Under the pieces are notes generated by a model. The model did not search any database and was not told where the DNA came from. It saw only the letters and a program-made list of their open reading frames with translations. A program made the translations under genes and the position numbers. A stretch of DNA of 64,000 bases from Cyanosarcina radialis HA8281-LM2 (GTDB lineage Bacteria > Cyanobacteriota > Cyanobacteriia > Cyanobacteriales > CCAP-1448), in the NCBI GenBank assembly GCA_019359615.1, contig JAHHHA010000013.1, positions 62,001 through 126,000 of the forward strand. The letters are read 5' to 3'. Below are positions 36,097-44,411 of this stretch, in pieces; positions within the stretch are counted from its first letter, which is position 1, and the number at the start of each line of letters is the position of its first letter.

Positions 36097-36591
36097 ATGC
36101 GACGATTGTTGGCTGTAATTTTCGCCTTTACTATTTGGTTTACTGTGGTTCCCAGCGCCTCTGCTGATATTGCCGGACTCACTCCCTGTAGCGAGTCTCA
36201 GGCTTTCCAGCAACGGGCGGCTAATGCCCGCGCCACGACTAGCGACCCCAATTCAGGCAGAGCGCGCTTCGAGCGTTATTCTGGCGCTCTCTGCGGTCCT
36301 GAAGGTCTACCCCGTTTAATTGTAGACGGTCGCTACAGTCATGCTGGCGACTTTCTGATTCCTAGCGTGCTGTTCCTCTATATTACTGGCTGTATCGGCT
36401 GGGCTGGTCGCTCTTATTTGATGACTACCAGAGCCGGAAAAGATCCAGAAATGAAGGAAGTCATCATCGATGTTCCTTTGGCAATTAAAAGCATGATATC
36501 TGCGGGTGCTTGGCCAGCCTTAGCCCTTGCCGAATTTACTTCTGGTAAATTGCTCGCCAAAGATGCAGATGTTCCTGTTTCCCCTCGTTAA
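36097..36591 (+). CDS. psaF: Photosystem I subunit III (PsaF)
   Basis: 164 aa from ATG 36097, preceded by AAAAGGAAAC. A signal peptide ([20 protein letters not shown]) is followed by [20 protein letters not shown], the lumenal PsaF start with its conserved Cys pair (second at [10 protein letters not shown]). A membrane helix ([20 protein letters not shown]) and the C-terminal [22 protein letters not shown] follow. PsaF is a lumen-exposed subunit of the photosystem I core. psaJ follows after 59 bases, the standard psaFJ operon. Confidence 0.97.
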   Translation: MRRLLAVIFAFTIWFTVVPSASADIAGLTPCSESQAFQQRAANARATTSDPNSGRARFERYSGALCGPEGLPRLIVDGRYSHAGDFLIPSVLFLYITGCIGWAGRSYLMTTRAGKDPEMKEVIIDVPLAIKSMISAGAWPALALAEFTSGKLLAKDADVPVSPR

Positions 36592-36650
36592 TCGCTCTTT
36601 TCGGAAATTTTAATTCTCCGATCGCAGTATCTTGTTTGGAGTAATGATTC

Positions 36651-36767
36651 ATGACTAAGTTTCTTTCTTTGGCTCCTGTGATCCTGTTTTTATGGCTGAT
36701 CGAAACAGCCATATGGCTGATTGTCTTTAATTACGCTCATCCCGATCTTTTGTTCCATCCTTTATAG
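36651..36767 (+). CDS. psaJ: Photosystem I subunit IX (PsaJ)
   Basis: 38 aa, too short for most gene callers. Translation starts MTKFLSLAPVILFLWL and ends NYAHPDLLFHPL, the conserved PsaJ terminus (DLLFHP). A single transmembrane helix. It partners PsaF in photosystem I. It lies in the psaFJ operon and is followed by an intrinsic terminator. Confidence 0.95.
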   Translation: MTKFLSLAPVILFLWLIETAIWLIVFNYAHPDLLFHPL

Positions 36768-36820
36768 GTCGATCGGATCTCTGAAACATTTGCATCTGAA
36801 TACTAACTGTGTTTGGATAC

Positions 36821-36855
36821 AAACCCTGTCCTAAATGCTAGGATGGGGTTTATTG
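36821..36855 (+). terminator. Intrinsic terminator of psaFJ
   Basis: Stem AAACCC-TGTCCTA paired with TAGGATGGGGTTT around a short loop, followed by ATTGTTT. It lies 54 bases after psaJ and 21 before purH. Confidence 0.7.
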
Positions 36856-36875
36856 TTTGGGGAGAATAGCCAATT

Positions 36876-38435
36876 ATGGCACGTCTGGCACTGCTAAGCA
36901 CTTCTGATAAAACTGGATTAATCGAATTTGCCCGTCAACTAGTGGCGGAATTTGAGTTTGAAATTGTTAGTAGTGGTGGAACGGCAAAAGTTTTAAAAGA
37001 GGCGGGATTACCAGTTATTAAAGTTGCCGATTATACAGGGTTTCCCGAAATTTTGGGAGGGCGAGTAAAAACTCTGCACCCTCGAATTCATGGAGGGATT
37101 TTAGCGCGGCGAGATGTCCCCCAAGATGCCATAGATTTAGAGAACAATCAGATTCGCCCGATCGATCTAGTCGTGGTGAATCTTTATCCATTTCAACAAA
37201 CGATCGCTCAGCCTCATGTCAGCTTAGCAGAGGCGATCGAGCAAATCGATATCGGCGGTCCGGCAATGATTCGCGCCGCTGCCAAAAATTACGCGCATCT
37301 GACAGTTTTATCGAATCCAAACCAATACGATTCTTACTTACAAGAATTAAGAACCCATCGAGAGCAAGTTTCTTTAGAGTTTCGTCAAACCTGCGCCTGC
37401 GAAGCATTCAGTCATACAGCCAATTATGACAGTGCGATCGCTAATTATCTTCAAAACCAGCAGTCACCAGTTAATAGCGAAGAATTACCCCAAAAATTTA
37501 CTATTTCTGGCGATCGATTGCAATCTCTCCGTTATGGAGAAAATCCCCATCAAAGTGCGGCTTGGTATCAAACTGGAACAATGGCCACAGGTTGGGCAGC
37601 AGCTACAAAACTGCAAGGGAAAGAACTCAGTTATAACAATTTAGTCGATTTAGAAGCAGCTAAACGATTAATTGCTGAATTTACCGATACTCCAGCCGCA
37701 GTAATTATCAAACATACCAATCCCTGCGGCGTGGCTTTGGGAAGCAGTTTATTAGCAGCTTACGAAAAAGCTTTTAATGCCGATTCAGTTTCAGCTTTTG
37801 GGGGAATTGTCGCTTTAAACCGTGCGATCGATGTTCCCACGGCTAATGCTTTAACCCAGACGTTTTTAGAATGTATAGTTGCCCCTGGTTGCGATGCTGA
37901 AGCGGCAGCAATTTTGCAAGCAAAATCTAAAGTTAGGGTGTTAATTTTACCCGATGCAGAGACGTTGCAGGCAACGTCTCCCCCCACAGTAAACGCGATC
38001 GCTGGCGGTTTTTTAGTGCAAAAAGCAGACGATTTGGTAGAAGATAGCAGTCAATGGCAAGTGGTAACGGAAAAAACGCCAACCCCAGCACAAATGGTGG
38101 AATTGCTATTGGCGTGGAAAGTATGCAAACACGTTAAATCTAATGCGATCGTAGTAACTAAAAATGGTACGACGATCGGGATCGGTGCCGGACAAATGAA
38201 TCGCGTCGGTTCGGTAAAAATAGCCCTAGAACAAGCAGGAGAAAAAACTAAAGGTGCAGTGCTAGCTAGCGATGGGTTCTTCCCCTTTGACGACTCGGTG
38301 CGCACCGCCGCTGCGGCTGGTATTGAGGCGATAGTACAGCCAGGAGGAAGCGTGAAAGATAAAGATTCCATTCAAGCTGCTAATGAATTGGGTTTAGTGA
38401 TGGTATTTACGGGGATTCGCCACTTTTTGCATTAG
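36876..38435 (+). CDS. purH: Bifunctional AICAR transformylase/IMP cyclohydrolase PurH
   Basis: 519 aa. The N-terminal MGS-like cyclohydrolase domain starts ALLSTSDKTGLIEFARQL and includes SSGGTAKVLKEAG and RVKTLHPRIHGG. The transformylase domain includes LRYGENPHQSAAWY, IKHTNPCGVALG and the C-terminal FPFDDSVRTAAAAGIEAIVQ. It carries out the last two steps of de novo purine synthesis. Residues about 360-372 (AETLQATSPP) come from an in-frame palindromic repeat, see the repeat entry at 37959. Confidence 0.95.
   Translation: MARLALLSTSDKTGLIEFARQLVAEFEFEIVSSGGTAKVLKEAGLPVIKVADYTGFPEILGGRVKTLHPRIHGGILARRDVPQDAIDLENNQIRPIDLVVVNLYPFQQTIAQPHVSLAEAIEQIDIGGPAMIRAAAKNYAHLTVLSNPNQYDSYLQELRTHREQVSLEFRQTCACEAFSHTANYDSAIANYLQNQQSPVNSEELPQKFTISGDRLQSLRYGENPHQSAAWYQTGTMATGWAAATKLQGKELSYNNLVDLEAAKRLIAEFTDTPAAVIIKHTNPCGVALGSSLLAAYEKAFNADSVSAFGGIVALNRAIDVPTANALTQTFLECIVAPGCDAEAAAILQAKSKVRVLILPDAETLQATSPPTVNAIAGGFLVQKADDLVEDSSQWQVVTEKTPTPAQMVELLLAWKVCKHVKSNAIVVTKNGTTIGIGAGQMNRVGSVKIALEQAGEKTKGAVLASDGFFPFDDSVRTAAAAGIEAIVQPGGSVKDKDSIQAANELGLVMVFTGIRHFLH
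37959..37980. repeat. Perfect palindrome inside purH
   Basis: Arms GAGACGTTGC and GCAACGTCTC around AG. It is in frame and adds residues (ETLQATSP) in a loop that I believe varies among PurH proteins. The same sort of palindrome is a common dispersed repeat in cyanobacteria. Confidence 0.75.
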
Positions 38436-38738
38436 AAAAGGTTGCTAGAATGCGCGTCAAATTAATACCCAAACCTCTCATCCGCCAGGGGTTCAAAACC
38501 CCTGTCTCATAGCTAAAGTTCTCTAAAGAGGACTGAATCGGTTCCTTATTGCGTTACGAACTAAACATTTTGAATGACTGACGATGTTCCTGTTACCACA
38601 GTGAAGAGAACTCAGATTTTCCCAAATGGGATTCAATATATTATTTAAGAAACCAAGAGAGATTTGAATTTGGTATGACCGAGAAAACCAAATTGCCCGA
38701 TCTCGAAGCCATAGATCGCTGGAGAAGGAGAGTTTCAG
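38436..38738. other. Non-coding region after purH
   Basis: Contains GCCAGGGGTTCAAAACCCCTGT (palindrome around 38484-38505) and low-complexity sequence. A 28-aa frame from ATG 38675 overlaps the next gene's start but shows no family. A good Shine-Dalgarno (GGAGAAGGAGAG) ends about seven bases before ATG 38739. Confidence 0.5.
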
Positions 38739-39224
38739 ATGAATGTGGAAAAAGATTATGAAGATGTGCTGCACAATCTTGAGAGTGCGATCGTGAGGTA
38801 TTATCGAGAGCATCCCGATTTGATTGATGCTGAAGTTGATTCGGCTTTAGATTGGTTGGCGAAAAATTATAGCCGTCCAACACCAGGTCGAAGCAGTGCG
38901 GCTTCAATGCCCAGAGGAATGACTGGGGAAGTGACAGCAGCAGTATTCGCCATCTGTCAATGGCGGCTGGGGCTAGAGGCGTTGCCTGCGATCGACGAGC
39001 GAGGCAATCCGGTGGAGTTGGAAATTGAAAGTCTGTCTCCCACTGAAATCGTCGCTTGTCTCAAACGGCTCAAATCTTCAGTCAAACTGTGGACAAAAAA
39101 GGGTGGACGGCAAGGATACCTCAATTTTATCAAGCAGTTCATCCCACCGGAAGAAACCTTATTGAAGAAACAGAGAAATGGCCCCATGGAAAAGCTGTTG
39201 GGCTGGTTGAAGCGGAACGACTAA
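38739..39224 (+). CDS. Hypothetical protein
   Basis: 161 aa, strong ribosome site. The first half is acidic and helical (YEDVLHNLESAIVRYYREHP, LIDAEVDSALDWLAKNYSRP). The second half has LSPTEIVACLKRLKSSVKLW then TKKGGRQGYLNFIKQFI. No transmembrane segment or signal. Looks like a genuine cyanobacterial conserved protein, but I cannot name a family or role. Confidence 0.7.
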   Translation: MNVEKDYEDVLHNLESAIVRYYREHPDLIDAEVDSALDWLAKNYSRPTPGRSSAASMPRGMTGEVTAAVFAICQWRLGLEALPAIDERGNPVELEIESLSPTEIVACLKRLKSSVKLWTKKGGRQGYLNFIKQFIPPEETLLKKQRNGPMEKLLGWLKRND

Positions 39225-39398
39225 TACCACTACGCGGAAGTCAAAAGTCAAATCGCCCTCTTATCTAATTAAAGAAAGAAGGCGATCGGCGCTAGCATCA
39301 ACGCTAATTTTCAAACGATCGAGCAGACAATCGAAGTTTACCCGCACTAACTTCAAGAAAATACATTAGATTAAAGCAATTTCCTGATTTTCTTTTTG

Positions 39399-39590
39399 CT
39401 AACAAGTCTCAAAAGAGCAGATTGGCTCGTAGCTTATGGGGATAATACCGCCTGCTACTTTAGCCAGTTCGGTATCTGTTAATTCGATCGATCCTGCTGG
39501 GTTTTCTGGTAGCAACGCGCGTTCGGTTTCGCTCAGGCTATAGCGAAAATCCGCATCTTTCCAAGCGCGAATGATATTTTCTTGCGACAT
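39399..39590 (-). CDS. Type 2 lanthipeptide precursor (mersacidin/lichenicidin family leader)
   Basis: 63 aa. The leader reads MSQENIIRAWKDADFRYSLS then ETERALLPENPAGSIELTD and ends KVAGG. The pattern IIRAWKDxxxRxSLSxxERAxLPxNPAGxIELxD with a double-glycine end is the mersacidin/lichenicidin-type leader recognised by LanM synthetases and cut by C39 peptidase transporters. The core after GG is 15 residues (IIPISYEPICSFETC) with two Ser, one Thr and two Cys, enough for two thioether rings. A good ribosome site (CAGGAGAAC) precedes ATG 39590. No LanM or LanT gene lies within this window, so processing would be in trans. Confidence 0.75.
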   Translation of the reverse strand: MSQENIIRAWKDADFRYSLSETERALLPENPAGSIELTDTELAKVAGGIIPISYEPICSFETC

Positions 39591-39729
39591 AATGTTCTCC
39601 TGTTGTTAGCTGATGTGGTGGAAATGCTTTCATTGACAGCAAGTGATCGCTTCCTTTTTAACTAGCAATTCGGAGAAGGTGTCCTACACAAAAGGGTAGT
39701 TTTGGGGAATTGTCGCTCGATTTCGTTTT

Positions 39730-42414
39730 CTAAACCAAAGCTTTTCTGACTAAAATCACCGTGCAGTTAGAGTTACGAGCGATCGCCTCTGGAATGTTGC
39801 CCTGAATTACCTGCTGGAGCAAGCCTTCTCGACTAGCACCGACGACGATCGCATCGCATCGAGCTTTTTGGGCGACATCGATAACGGCATCCGCTACTGC
39901 ATCGGCACAAAGGGGAATAGCGATCGCTGAGATGGGTAACTCTTGCCGCAACCAACTAACATTTTTCTCTAAAATACTGGTGTCATAGAAGCGATCGCTG
40001 CGTTGAAAGACTTGACACAACAGAATTTCCGGTTCCCAAGACAGAGAAACGAGGGCGGGCAACAGTTCGATCGCATACTCAGAATTCGGCCCGCCTGCAA
40101 TGGGCAGCAACCAGCGGCGCAATTGCCTGAATTTCCGCAGCACGGCAAATGAGGCTCGGGCGGATAATACTTCTTGTTGCTGGCGATCGAGTTTTAAATC
40201 TTCTCCTAACTTCACCAACACGACATCGCAACCAGCCTGACGGATGGCTGTATCTACCACATCCCCAAAAATTCGCCCTGGAGATGATGTGGTTCCTTTC
40301 CAACCCATCAATAACAAGTCGATATGTCGTTCTTTGACCGCCTCTAAAATTGTCTGAGCGATATCGTGACCGATGCGCACTTGGGCGTGTACCGGAATTT
40401 GCCAACTCTGCACCTGTTCTACCGCCCGTTCTAACAACTGTCGGTGGGCAGTAGTGTCAACCGTCGTTTCTGCTGGGGGCTGGTGGCGGGGAATGGTGAC
40501 TACTTGCAGGCATTCGAGTTCGTAATTTCGGGTTTTAGCGATCGCTCCTGCTAGTCTTAATAGCGCGTCGGCCGTTTCGGGATTGCTCAACGGTACTAGC
40601 AATCTCCCTTCTCCCGTGGCTGGGGATCGAGTTTGGTAAACGACGTAAGAAGGTTCTGGTTTGGGACCTAGAGGGCTGGCCGATCCCTTTAACCGATCTA
40701 ATTCGGCGCGAATAATATCGGCGCGAGTAATAATCCCTAGCAATTTGCGCCCCTCGGTGACGGGCAAGCGGCTGACTCGATAGCGATCGAACAAATGCAG
40801 GACGTGAGTTAGAGGATCGGTAGGCCTGACGGTAATCGATCGCAAGCTGGCAATCTGACTTACGGGTAAGTCTGCGGCTACCTGCTTGGCAGCGGCGTTA
40901 GTCAGATCGGTTTGGGTTACTATCCCTATCAACTTGCCCTTATCGACCACCGGAAACCCGCGATGGTGGGAACGAGAAAAGACCTCGATCGCTTCGGCAA
41001 TGGTCGTTTGACTCGAAAGCGTCTCCACCCGACTCTGCATGATATCGGCGGCTGTCAGCCCCGCCCAACTGCGATCGGCTGGGGTTTGGCCTTCTAGCTG
41101 AATTCCACCCCACTCTAATAGGTGCTTGTAAATCGAGCCTGGAAAAACTCGATCGGCTATGGTGTAAGAAACTACTGCACCGATCATTAGGGGCAATACC
41201 AGATTGAAATCGGCACTGATCTCAAACACGATCGCGATCGCAGTAATCGGGCCTCTAGTAACGGCACTAAAAAAGGCTCCCATCCCAGTCAAGGCATAGA
41301 CTGTCGGCGAACTAATGGCGATCGCTTCTGGGAGTCCGAGCCACTGGTGCAAACCTTGGGCTGCTGTGGCTACCAATCCTCCTAAAGCCGCTCCTAAGAC
41401 CAATGAGGGGGCAAATAATCCACCTGGGGCCCCGGAACCGAAGGCGATGGGAACGAGGAAAAATTGAGCCACCAAGACGATCGCAAGAATTTGCCAGCCG
41501 CCATTTCCCACGATCAAAAAATCCTGCAAATCGCTACTGCTGCGTAAAACGTGAGGAAATAGGGCAATTACCAAACCGCTAACGGCTCCTGCCAGTCCGA
41601 TGCGTCCGGGGAGTGCCACCCCTCGAAGCCGATTCCGGTTGGCTGCCAAACTCAACAGGATGCTGCGACTGAACAATCCTCCTAAAATTCCGGCGATCGC
41701 TCCTAAAGCTAGAAAAATGGGGATTTCTAAGGGTGAAAAGCTAGTTTGAATGTAGCCTAAGTCGGGTACGATGCCACGTCCGCCCAACAAGCGAGAAACT
41801 ACTCCCCCCACAAACGCCGCCAGAATCGCAGTTCCTAACGTCAAGTCAGAGACATCTTGCAGCAACTCTTCGACCACAAATAATACCCCAGCGATCGGGG
41901 CGTTAAATCCTGCGGCTAAACCAGCCGCTGCCCCCGCCGCTACTAATTGCCGCTGGTAGGCCGGAGAAGTTTCTACCCAGCGACTCAGTTGCCCTGCTAA
42001 GGCGGCTCCTACTTGTACGGTCGGTCCTTGCCTGCCGATCGCCAATCCGCTGCCTAAAGATAAAGTGGTGCTGACTAATTTGACCGCTGCCACGCGCAAA
42101 TCTAAAGCCATGGGAGCGTAAGCTAAAGCCGCTTTCACTTGCGGAATCCCACTGCCAGATGCTTCTGGGGCCAGGCGTTCGATCAGCCAACCGCTCAGCC
42201 ATCCCCCTACCAATCCGATCGCTGGTAGCACGAACCAGGCAGGGAACAGATTAGCCGCATACTCGCGCCATCCTTCCAGCCAGCTAATAGATGCTTTGAG
42301 CAGCACTGCTGCCAAGGCTGAAACCAAACCGATCGAGCAGGCTTCTAGAATTGCTAGCGGTTTAGGTCGCAACCATCGATGGAGAAACTGAAAGCGAGAT
42401 CCAGCCCAAGTCAT
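39730..42414 (-). CDS. ClC chloride channel/transporter with CBS pair and two USP domains
   Basis: 894 aa. The ClC domain (about residues 15-430) contains GSGIPQVKAALA, GRQGPTVQVGAAL and GSGAPGGLFAPSLVLGA. Two CBS repeats (about 450-570) include GFPVVDKGKLIGIVTQTDLT and RLPVTEGRKLLGIITRADII. Two universal-stress-protein folds follow (about 600-890, e.g. DLLLMGWKGTTSSPGRIFGD and DAIVVGASREGLLQQVIQGN). The gating glutamate of GREGP is replaced by Gln, whereas the proton-side region keeps VVEELLQD. Nucleotide sensing by the CBS/USP parts is a reasonable inference. Confidence 0.9.
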   Translation of the reverse strand: MTWAGSRFQFLHRWLRPKPLAILEACSIGLVSALAAVLLKASISWLEGWREYAANLFPAWFVLPAIGLVGGWLSGWLIERLAPEASGSGIPQVKAALAYAPMALDLRVAAVKLVSTTLSLGSGLAIGRQGPTVQVGAALAGQLSRWVETSPAYQRQLVAAGAAAGLAAGFNAPIAGVLFVVEELLQDVSDLTLGTAILAAFVGGVVSRLLGGRGIVPDLGYIQTSFSPLEIPIFLALGAIAGILGGLFSRSILLSLAANRNRLRGVALPGRIGLAGAVSGLVIALFPHVLRSSSDLQDFLIVGNGGWQILAIVLVAQFFLVPIAFGSGAPGGLFAPSLVLGAALGGLVATAAQGLHQWLGLPEAIAISSPTVYALTGMGAFFSAVTRGPITAIAIVFEISADFNLVLPLMIGAVVSYTIADRVFPGSIYKHLLEWGGIQLEGQTPADRSWAGLTAADIMQSRVETLSSQTTIAEAIEVFSRSHHRGFPVVDKGKLIGIVTQTDLTNAAAKQVAADLPVSQIASLRSITVRPTDPLTHVLHLFDRYRVSRLPVTEGRKLLGIITRADIIRAELDRLKGSASPLGPKPEPSYVVYQTRSPATGEGRLLVPLSNPETADALLRLAGAIAKTRNYELECLQVVTIPRHQPPAETTVDTTAHRQLLERAVEQVQSWQIPVHAQVRIGHDIAQTILEAVKERHIDLLLMGWKGTTSSPGRIFGDVVDTAIRQAGCDVVLVKLGEDLKLDRQQQEVLSARASFAVLRKFRQLRRWLLPIAGGPNSEYAIELLPALVSLSWEPEILLCQVFQRSDRFYDTSILEKNVSWLRQELPISAIAIPLCADAVADAVIDVAQKARCDAIVVGASREGLLQQVIQGNIPEAIARNSNCTVILVRKALV

Positions 42415-42959
42415 TAGGTAAGAGAGGAAATGAGGAAGATGTAAGGGCGTGAAGGCACAGCGATCGCTTCTGAACTGCTGACTTCTGACCCCTGCCCCCT
42501 AAATTAACACTCAACACTTAACACTTAACATTTTCCTCAGACATAGCCGCTTCCTTTAGTTAAACCGTTAGGAACCAAGGGCGATCGCTCTCGATTGCTG
42601 TCGTCAGGATCAAGCACTCTTAAGGGATAGCACTATAACTCAAAATTTTCTATTTGACAATGTTATTTTTACCAGTTTTTCTGGGCAATCTAAATTTAGA
42701 GATTTGTAGTTTTGTTAGGCAATAGCAGGCAATAACTCATCGCCATTAATGGGGTGAGAAGCTGCTATTTCAAGTTTTTATTATTGGCGATACGTGCTCC
42801 GCACAGGCTACGCCAAAGCGCGTGTAATTTCTTTACCAACCGCAGGGAGTTTAACCGTAAGTTAAACTCCCTGCGGTTTTTTATTTTCGCAATTACAAAT
42901 TAGATCGTTTTTTTTAGCTCTGATATCAAATATCGGGGTTAAGAGAAGGTGCGATCGAC
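42415..42959. other. 545-base non-coding region with orphan terminator
   Basis: Between the divergent ClC gene and the secreted nuclease-like gene. Contains low-complexity AACACTTAACACTTAAC filler near 42510, a possible -35 (TTGACA, 42654), a GTGCTCCGCAC...GCTACGCC repeat near 42795, and the strong terminator at 42838-42885. No protein-coding frame. A small RNA or a long regulated leader is likely. Confidence 0.55.
42838..42885 (+). terminator. Strong orphan intrinsic terminator, + strand
   Basis: An 18-bp perfect stem (AACCGCAGGGAGTTTAAC and its complement) with loop CGTAA, followed by TTTTTATTTT. The nearest upstream rightward gene ends at 39224, so it ends a small RNA or acts as an attenuator in the leader of the gene starting at 43005. 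Confidence 0.85.
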
Positions 42960-43004
42960 TTGAATTTTCCTACAGCTACCCATCAATTTTTAGGAGTAAC
43001 ATCA

Positions 43005-44411
43005 GTGCGTCAAAAACCTCAGAAAACACTAGCTAAATTTTTCTTAGTCTCCTTATTTTTGGCAACTTTGCCTAAGTTTTTTTCTCTGGCTCCAGCAACA
43101 GCACAAAGTACCGCTAAGTGTCTTGCCGATCCTGTCTGCCAAGCTGTTGTCTTTCCAGAATTAAAAAAGGCAATTATTAACACCACTGTGGCTACAGGCG
43201 TTGTAACTCCCATAGTTATCGGTAGCACGGCACAACCTGTGGCTGATGCCGTCGCACCTGTAGTGATAGTTGAAGGTCAAGGTAACGTTCATTACTGGAA
43301 TCTCTCTCAAAATCAAACTGCCCAAGATCTGGCTAAACAAAGGTTTTATCAACAAAACTGCACCAATCCTCTAAACAATCCTCTTTGCGGTTCGCAGATT
43401 GATGTCTATTTTCAACAATTACCTAACCATCAGCTAGTCTCTACCAGAATTGGTTACGGTCAACTTTATCTAGCTTATAAAATAGGCTATTGTCCTTCAA
43501 TCGCTTATGGTTGGGGCACCCAATATTCCGGTCCAACTTTTCTACCTTTTGTTGCTACTGGGAATTGGACTCCAGAGTGCGGCGGACCTTGGATCGATCT
43601 GGGAACCCTATTTCTCAACCCGGTTGATGCTCCCTCTTGGGAAAGTTGGCCTGAAGCTGACAGAGAAAAGGCGGTAGATCTGCTGACGGCGGCTGATTGG
43701 GGACAGCTAGCTTCTACCATGCCAGTGGCAGGCAAGTTAAATCCTGGGGAGACGGTGAGAGCGCCCGAAATTATCATCCCTGGTGCGGATACTGACGATC
43801 CCAATACGCCGCTGATTGATGAGCGTTTGCCCAGAGTAGTCACGCCTTCTTATACTTTGCCTGTTGCTCCCACAACACCATCGTCTCTGATTCCCAAAAA
43901 AGAGGAAGTACGTCCAGGCGTGTGGTTTCCTCCTACTGAAGAAGCAGCTAGAAAAGTCTTCCGTCCTCGATTAGATCCAACGACCAACCAACCGTATGAA
44001 AGCAAAGAGGCATTAGAGCGGCGTGCTAAACCTGACAAAAAAGGATGCAAGAGTGGCTATTTCCCGCGCGAAGGAGCTTCTAGCTCGCGACACAACAGAT
44101 ACGCCACATATATCACAGGATCGCTTTTTGAATTCGGCGTACTCACTCCAGAGGGAGATTTTGCTAAGTACGATGGGCTTCAAGGAAGTAGCAGAAATGT
44201 GTGGGAAGTCAAAACAGGCATATCAGACGATATGGATAGAGTGGATAGTCAAAGGGTTAATTTTATCTATGTATCTGGTAAATGTGGTTACAATTTCCGC
44301 TACGCTGCCTCTGATAAGGCAACAGCCGATGAATTAAACAGACGTTGGGGTTGGACACCACCTAAAGTTCAATTTATTCCGTTTCCAGGTTTATTAGAAA
44401 CCTCTCCCTGA
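43005..44411 (+). CDS. Secreted protein with putative PD-(D/E)XK nuclease toxin-like C-terminus
   Basis: 468 aa from GTG 43005, chosen because AGGAG lies eight bases upstream and a clean signal peptide follows (KTLAKFFLVSLFLATLPKFF then SLAPATA, cut before QS). The middle has several Cys and a Pro-rich linker (about residues 240-330). The last 110 residues, from GASSSRHNRYATYITGS, include DFAKYDGLQGSSRNVWEVKT and GKCGYNFRYAASD. The D...EVK spacing fits a PD-(D/E)XK core and resembles REase-fold toxin domains of polymorphic toxins. Export plus a C-terminal nuclease-like domain suggests a secreted effector, but catalysis is unproven. Its 3' end overlaps the convergent pentapeptide-repeat gene by 43 bases. 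Confidence 0.6.
   Translation: MRQKPQKTLAKFFLVSLFLATLPKFFSLAPATAQSTAKCLADPVCQAVVFPELKKAIINTTVATGVVTPIVIGSTAQPVADAVAPVVIVEGQGNVHYWNLSQNQTAQDLAKQRFYQQNCTNPLNNPLCGSQIDVYFQQLPNHQLVSTRIGYGQLYLAYKIGYCPSIAYGWGTQYSGPTFLPFVATGNWTPECGGPWIDLGTLFLNPVDAPSWESWPEADREKAVDLLTAADWGQLASTMPVAGKLNPGETVRAPEIIIPGADTDDPNTPLIDERLPRVVTPSYTLPVAPTTPSSLIPKKEEVRPGVWFPPTEEAARKVFRPRLDPTTNQPYESKEALERRAKPDKKGCKSGYFPREGASSSRHNRYATYITGSLFEFGVLTPEGDFAKYDGLQGSSRNVWEVKTGISDDMDRVDSQRVNFIYVSGKCGYNFRYAASDKATADELNRRWGWTPPKVQFIPFPGLLETSP

Noticed and set aside
38675-38761. 28-aa frame just upstream of and overlapping the 38739 gene
   Set aside because: No ribosome site and no family; the strong Shine-Dalgarno sequence belongs to ATG 38739. 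A regulatory upstream frame cannot be excluded.
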